A stretch of DNA of 64,000 nt from Lycorma delicatula (taxonomy: Eukaryota; Arthropoda; Insecta; Hemiptera; Fulgoridae). The stretch spans positions 306,856,147 through 306,920,146 of the forward strand of contig NC_134455.1 of the NCBI RefSeq assembly GCF_047948215.1, read 5' to 3'. The position numbers and the translations under genes were made by a program. The notes beneath the pieces are model-generated. The model saw only the letters and a program-made list of their open reading frames with translations, searched no databases and was not told the origin of the DNA. Of the stretch, positions 33,051 through 46,151 are shown in pieces; the stretch's first letter is position 1; every line of letters starts with the position of its first letter.

Positions 33051-33799
33051 GTATCATTTCATTTACTTTGTAATTCTGTACTTAGGTTGTTCAAGTTTGT
33101 TTTTGAGTATAAAAATACAATTTATATATATACACAGATATAATTCACTATACCTAAAACAATCTCTGTTATTTTATAAGCTTCATTTTTGCTAAATAAA
33201 TTGTTTGATAAAATGTATGATTTTTGAGTTATGTGTGAAAAATTGTTCAGTGGTTAGATGAAAAATCAACATTTTCAATCACAAACAACTCAAAAAGTAT
33301 TGATTCTACAAAAACTTTATATATGAACATGTTTTGCTTAGAATTTATTCCTCCGTCAATTTCTGCGATTATTTTGAATGTAATAATTTCCACCTGAGAA
33401 GGAGTGGTATCTACCCCCAGGATAAAAGCACACATCAGCACTATATAACGTTTGTTCCTTGAGCTATTCCCTAATTACTGTCCAAATTTCACGTCATCGG
33501 TTTTGTTCGAAAGAATTCTGAGTGAAAAATTGTCAAACACTGGACTAATAACGTAAAAATGAATGAACTTTAAAGAGAAATGAATTTATTCATTCAAATT
33601 CTGCTTGGCAAGGCAAAACCAAAAAAAAATTCATAGTCAAACATTGATAAGCATGTTTTAAACTGAACAGAAACATATAATTGATTGAAGTGTTTTAACT
33701 ATCGATAACTGTTAGTTGATGATAACCAGCATTTTGATTATACTTTGTTGTGAGACTGTAAGCCTAACAAATGGTGTTAGTGAATTATGTTATGGGAGT

Positions 33800-34140
33800 C
33801 AACATGCAGTGTATTGCCATGAAATGTGTTTCTTGGCTGCTCAACATTCAAGATAAACAGCAACATGAACTAAACTGAAAGAACTTCTTGAAATTAACCC
33901 AAACTTCATCATTACTGGTAATGAATTGTGAGCTTATGTCTAGTATCCTAAAATAAAAAAAAAAAAAAAACAGTATAGAATTCAGGCTGAATCACAGGAG
34001 ATATTGGTCATCCAGATGAGAATGGCTCTGCTTTCAGTGTGGAACAAATGGTTGTAGTTTTATCATGCTACTATGATGGTGATGGGGGGGGGGGGCAATA
34101 ATTTTGAGGATCATTTATTTTTTGTAGGTTAATTTCAGGA
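33800..34140 (+). pseudogene. mariner transposase fragment, highly decayed
   Basis: Shifted frames read CIAMKCVSWLLNIQDKQQHE, KLKELLEINPNFIITGNEL and, after an A-run, FSVEQMVVVLSCYYDGDGG. The order resembles the middle of mariner transposases (K-F-V-P...Q, then PNF-x-x-x-I-TGDES, then a hydrophobic 'FFD' strand). The first catalytic Asp appears as Asn (TGNEL). It then dissolves in a G-run at 34084-34095. Moderately confident. Confidence 0.45.
34084..34095. repeat. Poly-G run
   Basis: Twelve or so consecutive G residues after gatggtgatg. Confidence 0.85.
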
Positions 34141-35935
34141 AATTTTGGGTAGTTCTTTGTACAAGATTTAATTGCAGTAAGAAATCAGACCAAATAATAA
34201 AAAAATGTTCCGGTCTCTTAGTTTAATTTTGGATGTTAAAAAAAACATTTCTCATGTTATAGTTTTTACATGAAAAGCAACTTTTTGTTTAAATGAATGA
34301 ATTAGTAGATTTATGAGTATATTTATCTCCCAAAATATTAACATTTTGAGAAAGTGTGGAAAAATGTCATATGGGCCTTTCCTTTTTAATGAAAAATAAA
34401 TTTCAGAATATATGTTTAAATTGAAATTATAATTGTTCATTTTTTTTCAAATTGATGAGCTCAAGATAGTAAATACTTTTTTACAAGATAGTGAATCACT
34501 ATATTTTAACATTATTGTCTGCAATGAAAAAGAAAGGCTTTGAATGTAAAACAGCCTGTTCAATGTGAAGATGAATAGGCCGCCAAATTAGACCTATATT
34601 CCTGGCATCCAATTTGTTCTTATTGCAACTAATGAGGTTACATAAAAAAAACCTCTTGTCTATTCACAAAAGTTACAAAACCTAAATCAATTAAAGAATG
34701 AACTTAATGAAGCTATTTTAACTAAAATAACGCAGAACATGATTATTAGGCACCACTGATTCACAAAGTGGTTAAGATACTGATATTTATGTATGTAAAA
34801 AAAAGAAAAAAACCATTTGAGATAAAGAATTCATTAGTACATTTTTACTTAATTTATATTTTTAATATTATCTTATAACATCCCTGAACACATGTTTGTG
34901 TGCACACGTGCGTGCGCACGCACACATTCCAAATAAAACTAATGAATTTATCAATAAAAAAATCAAATATTGTTAATTAATTTGCCATCAGAAAAACCAC
35001 TACGCAATGGTGTATAAAATCTACATGACAAAATGAAAATCATGAGTTATATTTTGATCATATGAAAAGATTTTACACAATAAAACTACAAGTAAATAAA
35101 ATGATTTAGAGAAAACATTTATTGTTTATTTAATTAAATAACCTGTAAAATAAAAAGTAGCAGTAGAAATGATTTTTAAAAATGATAAAAGTATTAAAAA
35201 AATATACAGTGTTCATAAAAACCGTTTCAATTATTCCACGGATGTGTCCCCCACATTTAAATAAAGAAAAAACTTTACATCATTATATAACTGGAAATGC
35301 TTAATTTACCGGCAACACACATTTTGTACTTTTAATATAAAAATTTATTTCTTGAGAATGGTTAATCATATCAACCTGATATTTCATTTATTACTAGAAA
35401 TTGTATAAAAATAATGAACCTGATCTCTCAATCCATTCCAAAATGTTGGCCATGTCAACATTTTAATTAATATCTTTGCAACTGCTGGTTTATTTATATG
35501 TCATGGTATTATAAAAGAGGTTAAACATTTTATGACAAAGAAACTTTATTTATTCAAATACATTTTTAAATACAAAAATTCTTAAAGTGAGTCACTCTAG
35601 ATTAAAAAACCAGTTTCCATTTCCTCCCAAATAAAATTAAATAACTTGATGCACTCTCAACTGGAATAATTTTATTAATGTTATCATGTAATAAATTATG
35701 ATAATCCAACAATAAATAATATTAATATTGAAAAACCTGCATTAAAACAAGATATAATTAACAAGTCATTGTTTTAATTGTAAATAAAAACTAATACCCA
35801 CTTCGTCTTTTGCTATAATATTATTTTAATTTAAATTGATCTGTGTTGTACGAATTAGTACCAGTTTAGGTATTATATACTATAAAATGGTTCAATTAAT
35901 AGTACCCAGTAAATATTTTTAAATAATCCTACCCT
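34141..35935. other. AT-rich desert with a GT/CA palindromic microsatellite
   Basis: The string at about 34898-34925 (gtgtgcacacgtgcgtgcgc, then acgcacac) is an alternating purine-pyrimidine palindrome. No gene is recognised in the rest. A string at 35215-35260 (aaaccgtttcaattattcca) has the look of a dispersed repeat. Confidence 0.45.
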
Positions 35936-35939
35936 ATGG

Positions 35940-37140
35940 ATTGGGATCCCTAGCTGCAGGCATCAGGTGTGTCTCCAGGTTGCAGATAGAGAAATGGCCA
36001 TCAGAATGATGATTACCTGTGAATAATGGGCAACCTGAATAAGCAGTCATAGACAGGCAGAGACAAGGCCTAAAGTGAAAATTCCACTAAGCTGAAACAA
36101 TTTGTGACATGGCGAGTATCAGCCATCAGTAAATAAGCTGACTCATCCCTCATGCAAAGTGGGTGGTGGAAGACTTGAGCAATGGTAGCATGCAGGTAAA
36201 CAGCTCCAGTAGCTTGAAAATGGCTTTAAGATGAGGTGGCCTCATTGTAAGAATAGCCTACAATGTAAAGTTTGATTTGGAAACAACCAGGGTTCCCCGA
36301 GACGATGTGCAGTACTTGGGACTTCTAGTGGTGCTACAAGAAGAACATTACTAGGAGAAATAAAAGATGAGAAATGGTACAGGAAAGGTGAAGAGCTAAA
36401 GACTGATATAGTGAAATGTGGGGACACCGACTAAGAAGTTGAAGGAAGTAAAGAGCAAAGTGATAGCTAAAGATTTGGATACCTAGGGTTGAGCAAGACA
36501 AAATGGTGTGGGAAGGGGAGTAACAAAGTAAAAGAAGGCTGTAGATTGCTGTGAAATGGAGGTAAAGAGTTTAAAAATGAGGTAGGAATTATCCTAAAAA
36601 AGGAATGGTATAACAGACTTGAAACTGGGGAATATGTCAATGACAGGATAAGCTACAGTCAATGACAGGGAAAGCTATATGTCAATGACAGGGAAAGCTA
36701 CAGGAAGAGAGGTTAGAGAATTTATTCAAGTCTATGCTCCTCAAAAGGGAAAAAGAGGAGTATCAAGAAAATGTTTTGGAAATTATGGAAGGTCTAATAA
36801 GAAAGAATAAGGTATGTGTTATGGAAATATGAATGTACAGACTGGTAAGGAGAGGATAGTAATGGAGGAGTTAATTGGTCGGTATGGTTAAGAAAAAAGG
36901 AACGGGGAAGAAAATGTTACTTGACTTCTGTCGAAGGGATGAACTTATAGTAAATACATGATTCAGAAAGAACTCAAGGAAAATAATGAGGTATAGGTGA
37001 GATGATAAGTCACCCCACCTAGCTCCTGATAGAGAAAGGATCATGGAAGTAATTAATGGATATAAAGACTGCTCAGGGAGTAGCATTTGGTAAGGTAGAC
37101 CACACATTAGTGACAGAAAGTTTTTCTTCTTTCCTATGTA
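35940..37140 (+). pseudogene. RTE-like LINE, 5' UTR and endonuclease remnant
   Basis: The left part has higher GC than the flanks. Shifted frames further right read GREVREFIQVYAPQKGKRGV and VMEELIGRYG followed by EKRNGEENVT. These parallel the endonuclease of RTE-type elements (VSAYAPQ ... E-V-M-G-R-Y-G-x-G-x-R-N-x-x-G). Stops are frequent. No RT part follows. A three-unit minisatellite (36634-36702) lies inside it. Confidence 0.5.
36634..36702. repeat. Three ~23-bp tandem repeats
   Basis: Units of the form atgtcaatgacagg[g]aaagcta occur three times head to tail, lengths 21-24 bp, with one or two differences. Confidence 0.85.
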
Positions 37141-37900
37141 ATCCTTCATCCATCCACTTTTCTTAATATAACTGTAAAACTAGATGTACATCATAATGAT
37201 TTTGTTAAAGCACATAATTCAGTACAGAAAGTATATCTTTGTTGAACACCATATTGAAACTGACTCACAGCAAACTATGTTTTAAAATATTTACTATTAT
37301 TTTTAAAAAATTTACAGTAAAGTAAATTATTAAATTATTGTTACACATAACAATAATATAGAAAAAATCTGCTTTAATATCATATGTAATTAAATTTTTT
37401 AACTTGCATTTCAATAATCCTGCACTGCAAGCACTGGTGGTGTTTGGAACACATTCATATTATGTTTGCCTGCCACATCTCATGCCACAACTCACAACTC
37501 AGAAATCAACAACTCACAACTCAGCCACAACTGATGTCCAAATCAGTTGCGGCTGTGAACAGCATCAGAAATACTTAACTACATCTTAACTTAACTACAA
37601 GGTGACTCTGCTATTCATTTCAGTGACTTGGCTGTGAAGCGAAAGTCAGTCACAAAAGGACATTGTTCCTAAGTGCACGGTTGAGCCCTAACATCACAAT
37701 GTGTCCATTAAAGTGATCGGAACAAAGCACCATGCACAAAATGTAAGTCATATTTTTACTAACAAACTGTATATAGCTATACTGCTATTACAAATTTTTA
37801 TTACTAAAAAGATTTTTCTTCTGAGTTATTTAAAATTCAAATGAAACGAAACCGTTAGGCCTAAATTTGTCTCTAATATGTAAGATATGGGTTTCATTTC
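37141..37900. other. Spacer with a 14-bp stem inverted repeat
   Basis: At 37522-37535 and 37542-37555, cagccacaactgat and atcagttgcggctg form a hairpin with one mismatch and a 6-base loop, preceded by direct repeats of caactcacaactcag. No gene is seen. Confidence 0.5.
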
Positions 37901-37904
37901 AGGA

Positions 37905-39530
37905 CTAAACAATAGTTTAGAATGGCAGAAGAAATTCAGAGAATTAGATATGGAAACGGAAAGAGGCAATGATGAGTTTGATTCAGTAAACAACAATGAT
38001 TTGAGCCTCGAGGAGTTGAAGTTGATGACCAATCCAGTATTTTGATCAAACAATCACAGAAGATACTGCAGAAGAAGGAATGGAAGATGATGCATGGCAA
38101 GAAATGGAGGAAGATAATTTTAGGTTTTATGTTGGTAAGAATGAGACACAGTTTGGACTAGTAAATCTTTAGTAAGGAATTGTACGACTACATTGAAAAA
38201 TCTATAAAATCATTTCCTGGGAACAAAGGGTCCAGCACATGATACCCTAAACCTATTTATGCATTCATAAAAATTATTATTCTTGATATAATAAATAACA
38301 TTGTAAAATAAACAAATATATACATTACAACTGCAAAGAAAAAGACTAAAAGTAAATCAAGAGAAGATTTGGGGCCTCTGATAAAGAGAGGCTTCAAAGA
38401 AACAACTCAATGAAATTATGGCAGCATTATTTTTGGTATATAAAAAAAAAAAAAACAGAAAACTGCTCTAATGTTCTGGAACTGTGGGCAAGTGATGACA
38501 CTGGAATGATGATCTTCTAGTCTAATTTTAGCAGCAAACGCTTTTTTTTTTTTTTGATGAGGTAATTGCATTTTGCTGATGTTAGAACCAGAAAGTACTG
38601 GGAAACAACAAACTGACAACAATTAGGGAATTCATTCTAATTTTGTTAGTAACTGTTAAAGTACCTAAAATGTGGGTGAAAATATCACAATTTATGAAAT
38701 GCTGCTAGTTGCATTCCACGGTCACTATTGCTCAATACAATATATACCACTAAAACCAACTATGTATGGCATAAAATTTTATGAATTAGGTGATTAAAAA
38801 CATTTTACTTGGAAATTTTTAACTTTTTAACTTGGAAATATACTACAGTAAGAAAAAAGACTGTAAATTCTAAATTTCAAACAAAATTTAAATGCTATAA
38901 AACACTTGAATATTCTCATAGAAAAATCAAACAAAAATATTAAGACCAATAACTACTATAGCAGTTTTGAGTTGGCTGAATATTTGCTCCAAGAGGGTTA
39001 GACATATTTAGTAAAGGTGAAAAAAAAACAAAAGGAAGATTCCCTCTGAATTTTTCATGGAGCCCTCTCGCCTTGTTGGTTCAAGTATTTTTGGATTGGA
39101 ATGTAACATGACACTCATGTCATATGTACCAAAGAGGGAATAAAAGTCCTACTATCGTCTTTATCTTTCTAGGAACTGGAAAAGCCTTTGATTATAGATT
39201 ATAATAAAACGTAAGGGAGGGATTGATTCTCTCCATATCATCAATTCTGTTCTATATACTATAAAAACAAGAAGATGGCCTCTTGCTGCATTTTTTCATG
39301 AACTTGATTTAGCCACAGTCAAAGCATTCAAAATTTATTTTTTCAACCACCTGTAAATTGTCATAAAGAGGATTGACAAGAGAGAATATCTTGCTGAATT
39401 AAGCGAACTGAAGAGAATTGATGAAGAGCAACTTCTAACAAAGAGGAACACTTCTATACCTACCAGTAGACGTAAAAGATTTCTTTAGAGAGTTATTGTG
39501 TAACCTCAACTACACAAGCAGGACTGATGT
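37905..39530 (+). pseudogene. piggyBac transposase, decayed copy 1
   Basis: piggyBac transposases cut at TTAA with a DDD core. Visible in order: an acidic N-terminus (about 37930, RELDMETERGNDEFDSVNNN and DLSLEELKLM), and a FPGNKGP-type linker (38212). Then ENITIYEMLLVAFHGHYCSI with QYIPLKP, TMYGIKFYELGD (38680-38790), NNYYSSFELAEYLLQEG (38950), YNKT-KGG-type and RRWPLAAFFHELDLATVKAF (39270-39335), and KREYLAELSELKRIDEEQ (39385). The usual I-D-E motif holding a catalytic Asp reads IYE. Multiple stops and frame changes; no ends identified. Confidence 0.7.
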
Positions 39531-42390
39531 CTAAAAAAAAAAATCTGTTTTATTAGTAGCACATACAGAAATACAAAGACTGGTGTACATATGATACTTG
39601 CCAATTGAACATGTGCAGAAGACATAGTCTCCACAAAGTTATCTGCGAGATATGCGATCGTCTCTGTGATGAAGAGGAATACTGACATTCTTTAAGTCAT
39701 AAAATGAATATTAGTATTTTGAGTTGTCTAATGTAAAAATTTTATGACCTGTTTATCTAGTATGTATGAATCTAAGCCTATTTCTTTAAATATTTCTATA
39801 CTTATATTTTGGGATGGCTAAGAAGAAATTTTATATTTTGCATTTTAAGTTAACTGGGAAGAAATGATGTGCAGTCCAAGCACTATAGTGCACCCTGTTG
39901 TTATAGTATAGTGAGTGCACAGTGCAGGGTTAAGGTAACTATTCAAAGATATGCTTTTTATGTAATAATGAATACTACAGAAAGCGTGCTTGTTGTCTTG
40001 TGTTAATGTGATAAAATTAATACAATAATCATCTATACTTTATTATGTAATGAAAAAAATAATATTTTCATATGTTATACGGCTTCATTCTGTAGTATTG
40101 CTATCCTAGAGCACTTACACAAAAGCACAATTCTGTTATATCATAATGCACTGGAAACGAATGCTTAATTACATTTAATATTTAATTAGTGACTACATTA
40201 AGGAAGTACATCTTAAACAAATTTAAAACCAAGCTGGTGATGATTCTTAGGTAAGAATATTGATAAAATAATGCCACATAAGAAACTTCTGTTAAACAAG
40301 CAGATATGAAAATTTTAAATTCACCTGTCAATTCCTAGAGAAAAACTACTAATTTTTATAAAACTTTGTCAACTGGATGGCAAAAAACAAACAACTATAT
40401 TGTAAACACACAGTCAATACTGAAGGTGGTATCACAAAATTTATTAAGATCAGTGAGAGCTACTGTGTAAGAGTTTGTAGAAATCATCAGAAGTGTGAGA
40501 CCATTATAAACTTTTTCATTAGTGTAAGCCATATAAAATTTTTCTGATTTTAATTTTTATCTTTTTTAATATTTATAATCTGCAGATTAGCAGTTACCAA
40601 ACTTAACCTAAGTTGCAGAATGAATTCAACTGAATGGTGACACCTACAACATTAAGCAATAAAACAAAATGGTGGTAAAGTTACCAATAATGCTACTAAG
40701 TATTATAAGACAGCTTGAAATTATTAAAGCAGAATGATATTGTAATCTGCTAATTTTTAGATTTAGAAGAATATCAAAACTGCTTAACAGAGGTTTGTCA
40801 AAATGAAGAAATTTTTCATTAACATGAAGAATGCATTACTGAATTTGAGGATGATTAAAAAGAACAATAAGTCATGAGTATTTTAAAATTGAATTGACTA
40901 AACACCATTTTATAATATTTCTGCTAATACATTATTTTCAAATCAGTTCTGTATCTCTTCATGACAAAATAAATAAATGATGTGCATAATCACTGTGGGT
41001 ACTTTCTTTTAAACAAAATCTGGTGCAAAATGGGGTTCATGGAAGAGTTGCAAATGGAGATAATAATATCACATATAATAAGACAACTTATTACAGATTT
41101 TATTGTTTTAAAATTCTTCTAGAAATAAAAGTTTTCCTCAAGCCACCCATTGAAGAAATTGTTTTTTTGATTCCTAAAAAATGTAAACATTTTGCCTAAT
41201 CCTTTTTACAATTGCATTTGAATAAAAATTTGGGGCATAAGGTTTTAAAGTCAGAAGCCAGGGGTAAATGTGAACAGAGCGTAGCAGGTTTGTGTTTGTT
41301 AGAATATATTGCTCTAAAAAATTAGACGAACCTCACACAATAAATAACTGTTAAGAGCATAACAAGAATTGGGATTTAATTCCTTTTAATATGTTACTTG
41401 TTCAGTTAGATGAATATAATCTATCATTTTCTAGATGTATGACCAACATGGCTTTTCTGAAATAAGAGACTGGCTACTACATCAAATTACATCTGCAAAA
41501 GTGTTCTCCATAACTATTACATTTTATATAAAAAAAAGAGACATTATATGTAATGAAAATGAAACAAAAAATCCCAATGTTAACCAACAAAAAATCTGTA
41601 GTAGTAAAAGTGATTAAAATGAATCCTTCATTTTCTAATTGCATTAAAAATGTCTGAGAATATTCCATTTATTTTAGAGATCTGTTTCTTTTATATGTGT
41701 GACTTAATATTATAAACAGTATGACTGCTGTGAACAATATATACCATGGCCATAAAAATAGACTTATCAGAAGTATGCTGATGTGTATTATATAATAATA
41801 TATTACATAACAAAATAGAATATTATAATATAATATATCTGTATTACACTAAATAAATGAATCAATTATTTATGAAAGGGAGTTCATCCAAAAATTTCAA
41901 AAATTGCATTAAGAGAGCTACCTACTTTTTAAAATGTATTTCTATTGATTAGTTATGAAAGGGCTCCATTCCCATAAACCAGTAGAGAATAAGAGCTACT
42001 ACAAAAATACAATCACTTATGCAAAGGGCTGTTGTCCTGGACAAAAGTCTTTAAAAAAAAAACAAAAAAACAACTGGTCTGATAATCAGCTGATACTTTA
42101 TTTCAACAAAGTTTAAGGTGATGTTTTTCTTATGTATGGTGATGTGATGCTTATATTTTGTGAAGTGTTGATGTCTTTTTACTGTTATTAAGCTTTGTTG
42201 TTTTGGATGTTTTATTTATCTGAAACAATACTACGCTTTTGTAACTAGTAAGCCATGTACACTTAGAATTTATAATAAGAATGTCTACCAGAGTGTAAAA
42301 TGTCTGCTGGAGTGATGAGCGCAAAATGTATCAGAATACAAAGTTACAGAATAAAATATTCAAGAGTTCATGATGAACAATACATAATAA
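39531..42390. other. AT-rich gene desert
   Basis: No gene or element is recognised. A 12-bp palindrome gcactatagtgc lies near 39878. Frames at 41435-41668 on either strand are low-complexity. Confidence 0.5.
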
Positions 42391-42396
42391 ATTAAA

Positions 42397-42870
42397 TGGG
42401 GGAAAATGTACATAAAGCCGAGTACATTGAACGGTTCAGACAATCTTTCGACACACGACATACAATGTACCAGATGGAGCAATCACCCCCTTCGAGACTG
42501 AAATCGAGAAAGGCATTTTTGAACTCTACATCTATCGAGCCCCCTCCATGGTTCCCAAAAAGGGCTCCAACACCTCCAGGACATGACCTGGACTGGCAAA
42601 TGTGGGTGACTTTAAACCAGCTTTGAACTGGGGTTGCACCAACCAGAGTTAACCGCGCTAGATGGCGTCAAATAGAGCCTAACGACCTGAACTGCAAGTG
42701 CGGTGAGATTCAGGACTCTGAACATCTTCTAAAATGCACCATCTGCCCAACCAAATGCACACTAGAAGATCTGCAGCAAGGAAATGCTTCTGGTGTTTCG
42801 GTGGCACAATACTGGTCACAAAGGTTTTAATGTCTCATCGCTCGGACACGAAAAAGTAAAGTAAAGGGGA
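42397..42870 (+). pseudogene. 3' end of a Jockey/CR1-type LINE
   Basis: The plus frame 42397-42626 and its continuation encode a LINE C-terminus. The readable series is DLDWQMWVTLNQL, then GVAPTRVNRARW, CKCGEIQDSEHLLKC, LEDLQQGNASGVSVAQYWSQ and a TAA near 42830. The Cys/His cluster C-x-C-x7-H-x3-C is the zinc-knuckle-like tail seen after the RT in such elements. One stop (42624-42626) is inside. The sequence ends in aagtaaagtaaagggg. It is 5'-truncated to about 0.45 kb. Confidence 0.7.
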
Positions 42871-43164
42871 AAATGTTCCAAAACAAACAACAGGGCCACC
42901 TTGCAAGTAAGTAATGCAGTTTTTATACAAATACTATATTAGTTAAATACTATATACAAATCTATAATTCATAACCTAAAAGTAAGATGCAACTTCCATG
43001 ACTACATGTTCCATTCAATAAGTAAAAGTTCCAAGGTTTTGTTTTTATCCTAGTTCCACCAGTCCAATTAGTAAAAGTTTTACTTTTGGATATTAATTAA
43101 GGTATTTGTGAAAAATTAATTCATTAATAACTGGGAAAATACATCATAACCTTTCCTTTGTTTC

Positions 43165-44760
43165 AGATGCACAATGAAGTGCATTCACTATCTGAAGAAG
43201 AAATAGTGAAATTCTTGCTTACAAAAATTATTTTAATGATAAAAATGCACAAGACATCTTTATTCAAAATTTAATTGATGCCTTTTTTTATAAAATGGCG
43301 TAGATCAAGAAAACAAACTGATGCTGATGATGCACCTCAACCTAACGAACCAGCTACAGGTCATGCAAGCTCTTATAAATTTTTTGTCAAGATTCATAAC
43401 AGAAAATTGCAGGTATGCAGAAAAGCTTTTCTCAGTCTTCTTGTAATTTCAGAAAAAAGGATAGGACAATTACAAAATTTTTTATTGTTGGGAAAGTTGC
43501 CAAAAGATATAAGGTAAAAAATTAAAGGGATTTTAAGGAATAATTTTTTTTTATCAATAAAACCGTATAACTTTTCCTGTAGAAGTTTTGGAACAAGTGA
43601 AGAACCATATTACATCTTTTCCCCTCAAAAAAAGGTATTACTCTTCTAAAGAAGAAGTTCAATATTTGCATAAAGTTCAAGCAAATGAATAAATTGTTTG
43701 TTACTAAATATCCAGTTACTGAAATAAATTATCCATATTATTACAAAGTTTTTGAGTAACATTTCAATTTTAGATTTGGTAGACCGATGGTGGATATACG
43801 TGTTGACTGCGAAGTCTTAAGATAAGAATAAAAAACCCACGACTGAATCCTATTGCCAGAAAAGTAGCTCTTGCTGAGTTGACTGTGCATAAAAGACAGA
43901 GCAAACAGTTTTATACAGCACAAAAAAATACAAAGGAATACTGCAAAGGTAATCAATATGCTTGAATGTTAAGTTTTGATTACATGGTAAACATATCCTT
44001 GCCTAAGATCTCAGTGCAGGAAGTGTACTATTTTCGGCAACTACCAGTTTTTCTTTTTTCTGTACACAATTTAAAAAATAGTACAGCTGACTTTTTTTTG
44101 TACCATGAGGAACAGCAGAAAAGGGGAGTAATGAGGTTTGTTCTTTTCTGTACCAATGTATCAATGATACTTTATCACATGGTGTTACAGAGCTATACCG
44201 TTTTAGAAATAATTGTCTGTGTCAGTACTGGAACCATGTGATGATCAGAGTTTTTAGCTCTTATAGACACTGGAAGGTTCCAAAAAATAGTCTACAGTCT
44301 TCCAATAAGGGGGCACTGGTATCTTGCTTGTGATAAGGATTTTACCCTCGTAAGACACAAACTTAAAAACAATCATAGAGTTTATGGTATGAATGAGATA
44401 ATGGACTTGATTACCCAATCTACAAAAAGACCTGGAAAATTCTTTGTTTGGACGGTATAAACAAATGACATAATAGAATTTCAATGTTGGTGTCCAAAAT
44501 TTTTTAATAAGAATGTTGTTACAACTAAGATGTTGGGCAATATAAAAAGAACCTTCTGTCTTGGAGTTGAACAAGCCGGTGCGCTATTCATCTTCCTGAA
44601 GATATAACCTACAGCAGTCCTCGGCTCATCCTTGCCCTGCCAAAGCAGCAGACATCAAGAAATAAAATAAATTATAGCAATAGATCATAATTATATTCCT
44701 GAAGATGCAAAGGAATTTTATAGTTCTTTAGTAATGGTCCAACTAGGACAGGTCGTAAAA
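43165..44760 (+). pseudogene. Uncharacterised DDE-like transposase family of arthropods, decayed
   Basis: Frames read in order: HASSYKFFVKIHNRKLQVCR, KAFLSLLVISEKRIGQLQNF, LLGKLPKDIR, KNHITSFP with KKRYYSSKE, LPKISVQEVYYFRQLPVFLF, SVHNLKNSTADFFLYHEEQQ, KRGVMRFVLFC, TGRFQKIVYSLPIRGHWYLA and DKDFTLVRHKLKNNHRVYG. I recognise this order from multi-copy, unnamed arthropod proteins with a transposase-like fold, but cannot name a superfamily. Its last 80 bp (44570-44645) match the minus-strand fragments carried by the elements at 16700-18868 and 45722-47875. Multiple stops; dead. Confidence 0.55.
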
Positions 44761-45720
44761 AAAGAGGTGACTTTATGTAGTGATAATATTAATGTATTGA
44801 TTTATTTTTTCATCAATCAATCAAGTAACTTGATTTGATACAATTCATTTAAAATTTCAATGTTATCTAGCCAATTAACAAGCAAAATTATTTTAACAAA
44901 AGTTGATTTCATTTGTGTTTATTTGTGAAAGAACTTTTGTTCAGCATCTTTGAGGAGCTGTTATTAAAAGGGAGTTGATGGTAAAAATCTAATAAATTCA
45001 AGAAAATCACTTCTTGTGTGCAATGATTTTCAAACATATATATACAGTGAATAACATTTTATATAAAATATTTTTTTCTATTTTCCCAACACTTGGTGAT
45101 TTTGGACAATTGTCCTTTCATAAATAATCTATTCAAATATATATATTTATTTATATAATACCCGTCAGCAAGTTTCTGATTTGTTAATTATATGTATTAT
45201 ATATAAACAAAGTAGACAATAAAATTTTCCTATCACATATCTTCTTTAAATTCATTTTTGTGTAAGTGAGCATTACATCATTATTAATTAAAAACTGAAT
45301 GTATCATCAATTTATTTAGCTTTATCTATTACAACTAAAAACATTATAAAAAATCATTAATGATAAAGTCATAAAATTATATAAAAAAGTAATAAATACC
45401 ACTTCATTAAAAAAAAATTAATTTGAAATCAAAGCTCAAAATTGTACTAAAATTGGAGAGAGAACTATTTTAACTTAAAAATTATACTAGGTTAATATAA
45501 CCTATTACTAGATTTTCTACTACAAAGAAATAAAATAAGATCTGTTTTAGAATATGTAATAAGTAAAGCAAATAATACAAAAAACTAGAATAAATAAATG
45601 CTTTATTAAGTGATTTTGTGATTAATAGTATTGTAGAAGATAATAAACAAACAAGGGTTAAACTATATGACAGATCAGCATTAATAAAAATGATTAACTA
45701 CATTTTTTTAAATTTATAAT
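44761..45720. other. AT-rich gene desert
   Basis: No gene, element or notable repeat is recognised. Confidence 0.5.
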
Positions 45721-46151
45721 ACTGGTCATCATGATTTTTGTCTCATGAGTACCAATAGGTGTACTTAATGCAGTTTTTTTATCCTGTTTTCAAATATGTA
45801 TTCAACATTTCTACATCACCCATAGTTTTTTTGTTATTTTAATTTTTTTAAATATTTTCAAACGTTTTTTCGTCATTTTGTCCATTATCAAGTAAAAGTT
45901 CCTAAAGTATTGTAAATATGATGGAACCAAATGAGCCAACTCACAGGGTATTGTTGCTACTGTTGTGCAGATTCAGATGTGTATAGACATGTACAAATGT
46001 GATCTAGTGTAGCACATATTCATCAGAATGATGCCAGTTGTGAGATGGCAGTGAACCAGTAAACACATCACTGTGAGTGCTTTGTGTGTCTCAATTATTG
46101 TGTATTACAAATTTACAACTTTATTCCTTTTAATTAGTCTTTAGTTACAAA

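Larger units (their letters stand above)
31133..33547. mobile_element. 2.4 kb TIR-bounded element carrying subrepeats and a Penelope-like retroelement
   Basis: The left end TAGTCCAGTGTTTGACA (31133-31149) is exactly matched in reverse by 33531-33547. The inverted similarity continues, more diverged, for another 60 bp or so (cagaattcttt, then accgat/atcgat-type strings, then taatta). If the outer TA is the target duplication, the element proper is 31135-33545. It has no transposase of its own. The left third is built of ~135-bp subrepeats, and the middle holds Penelope-like coding remnants. Probably a non-autonomous DNA element into which Penelope inserted. Confidence 0.7.
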
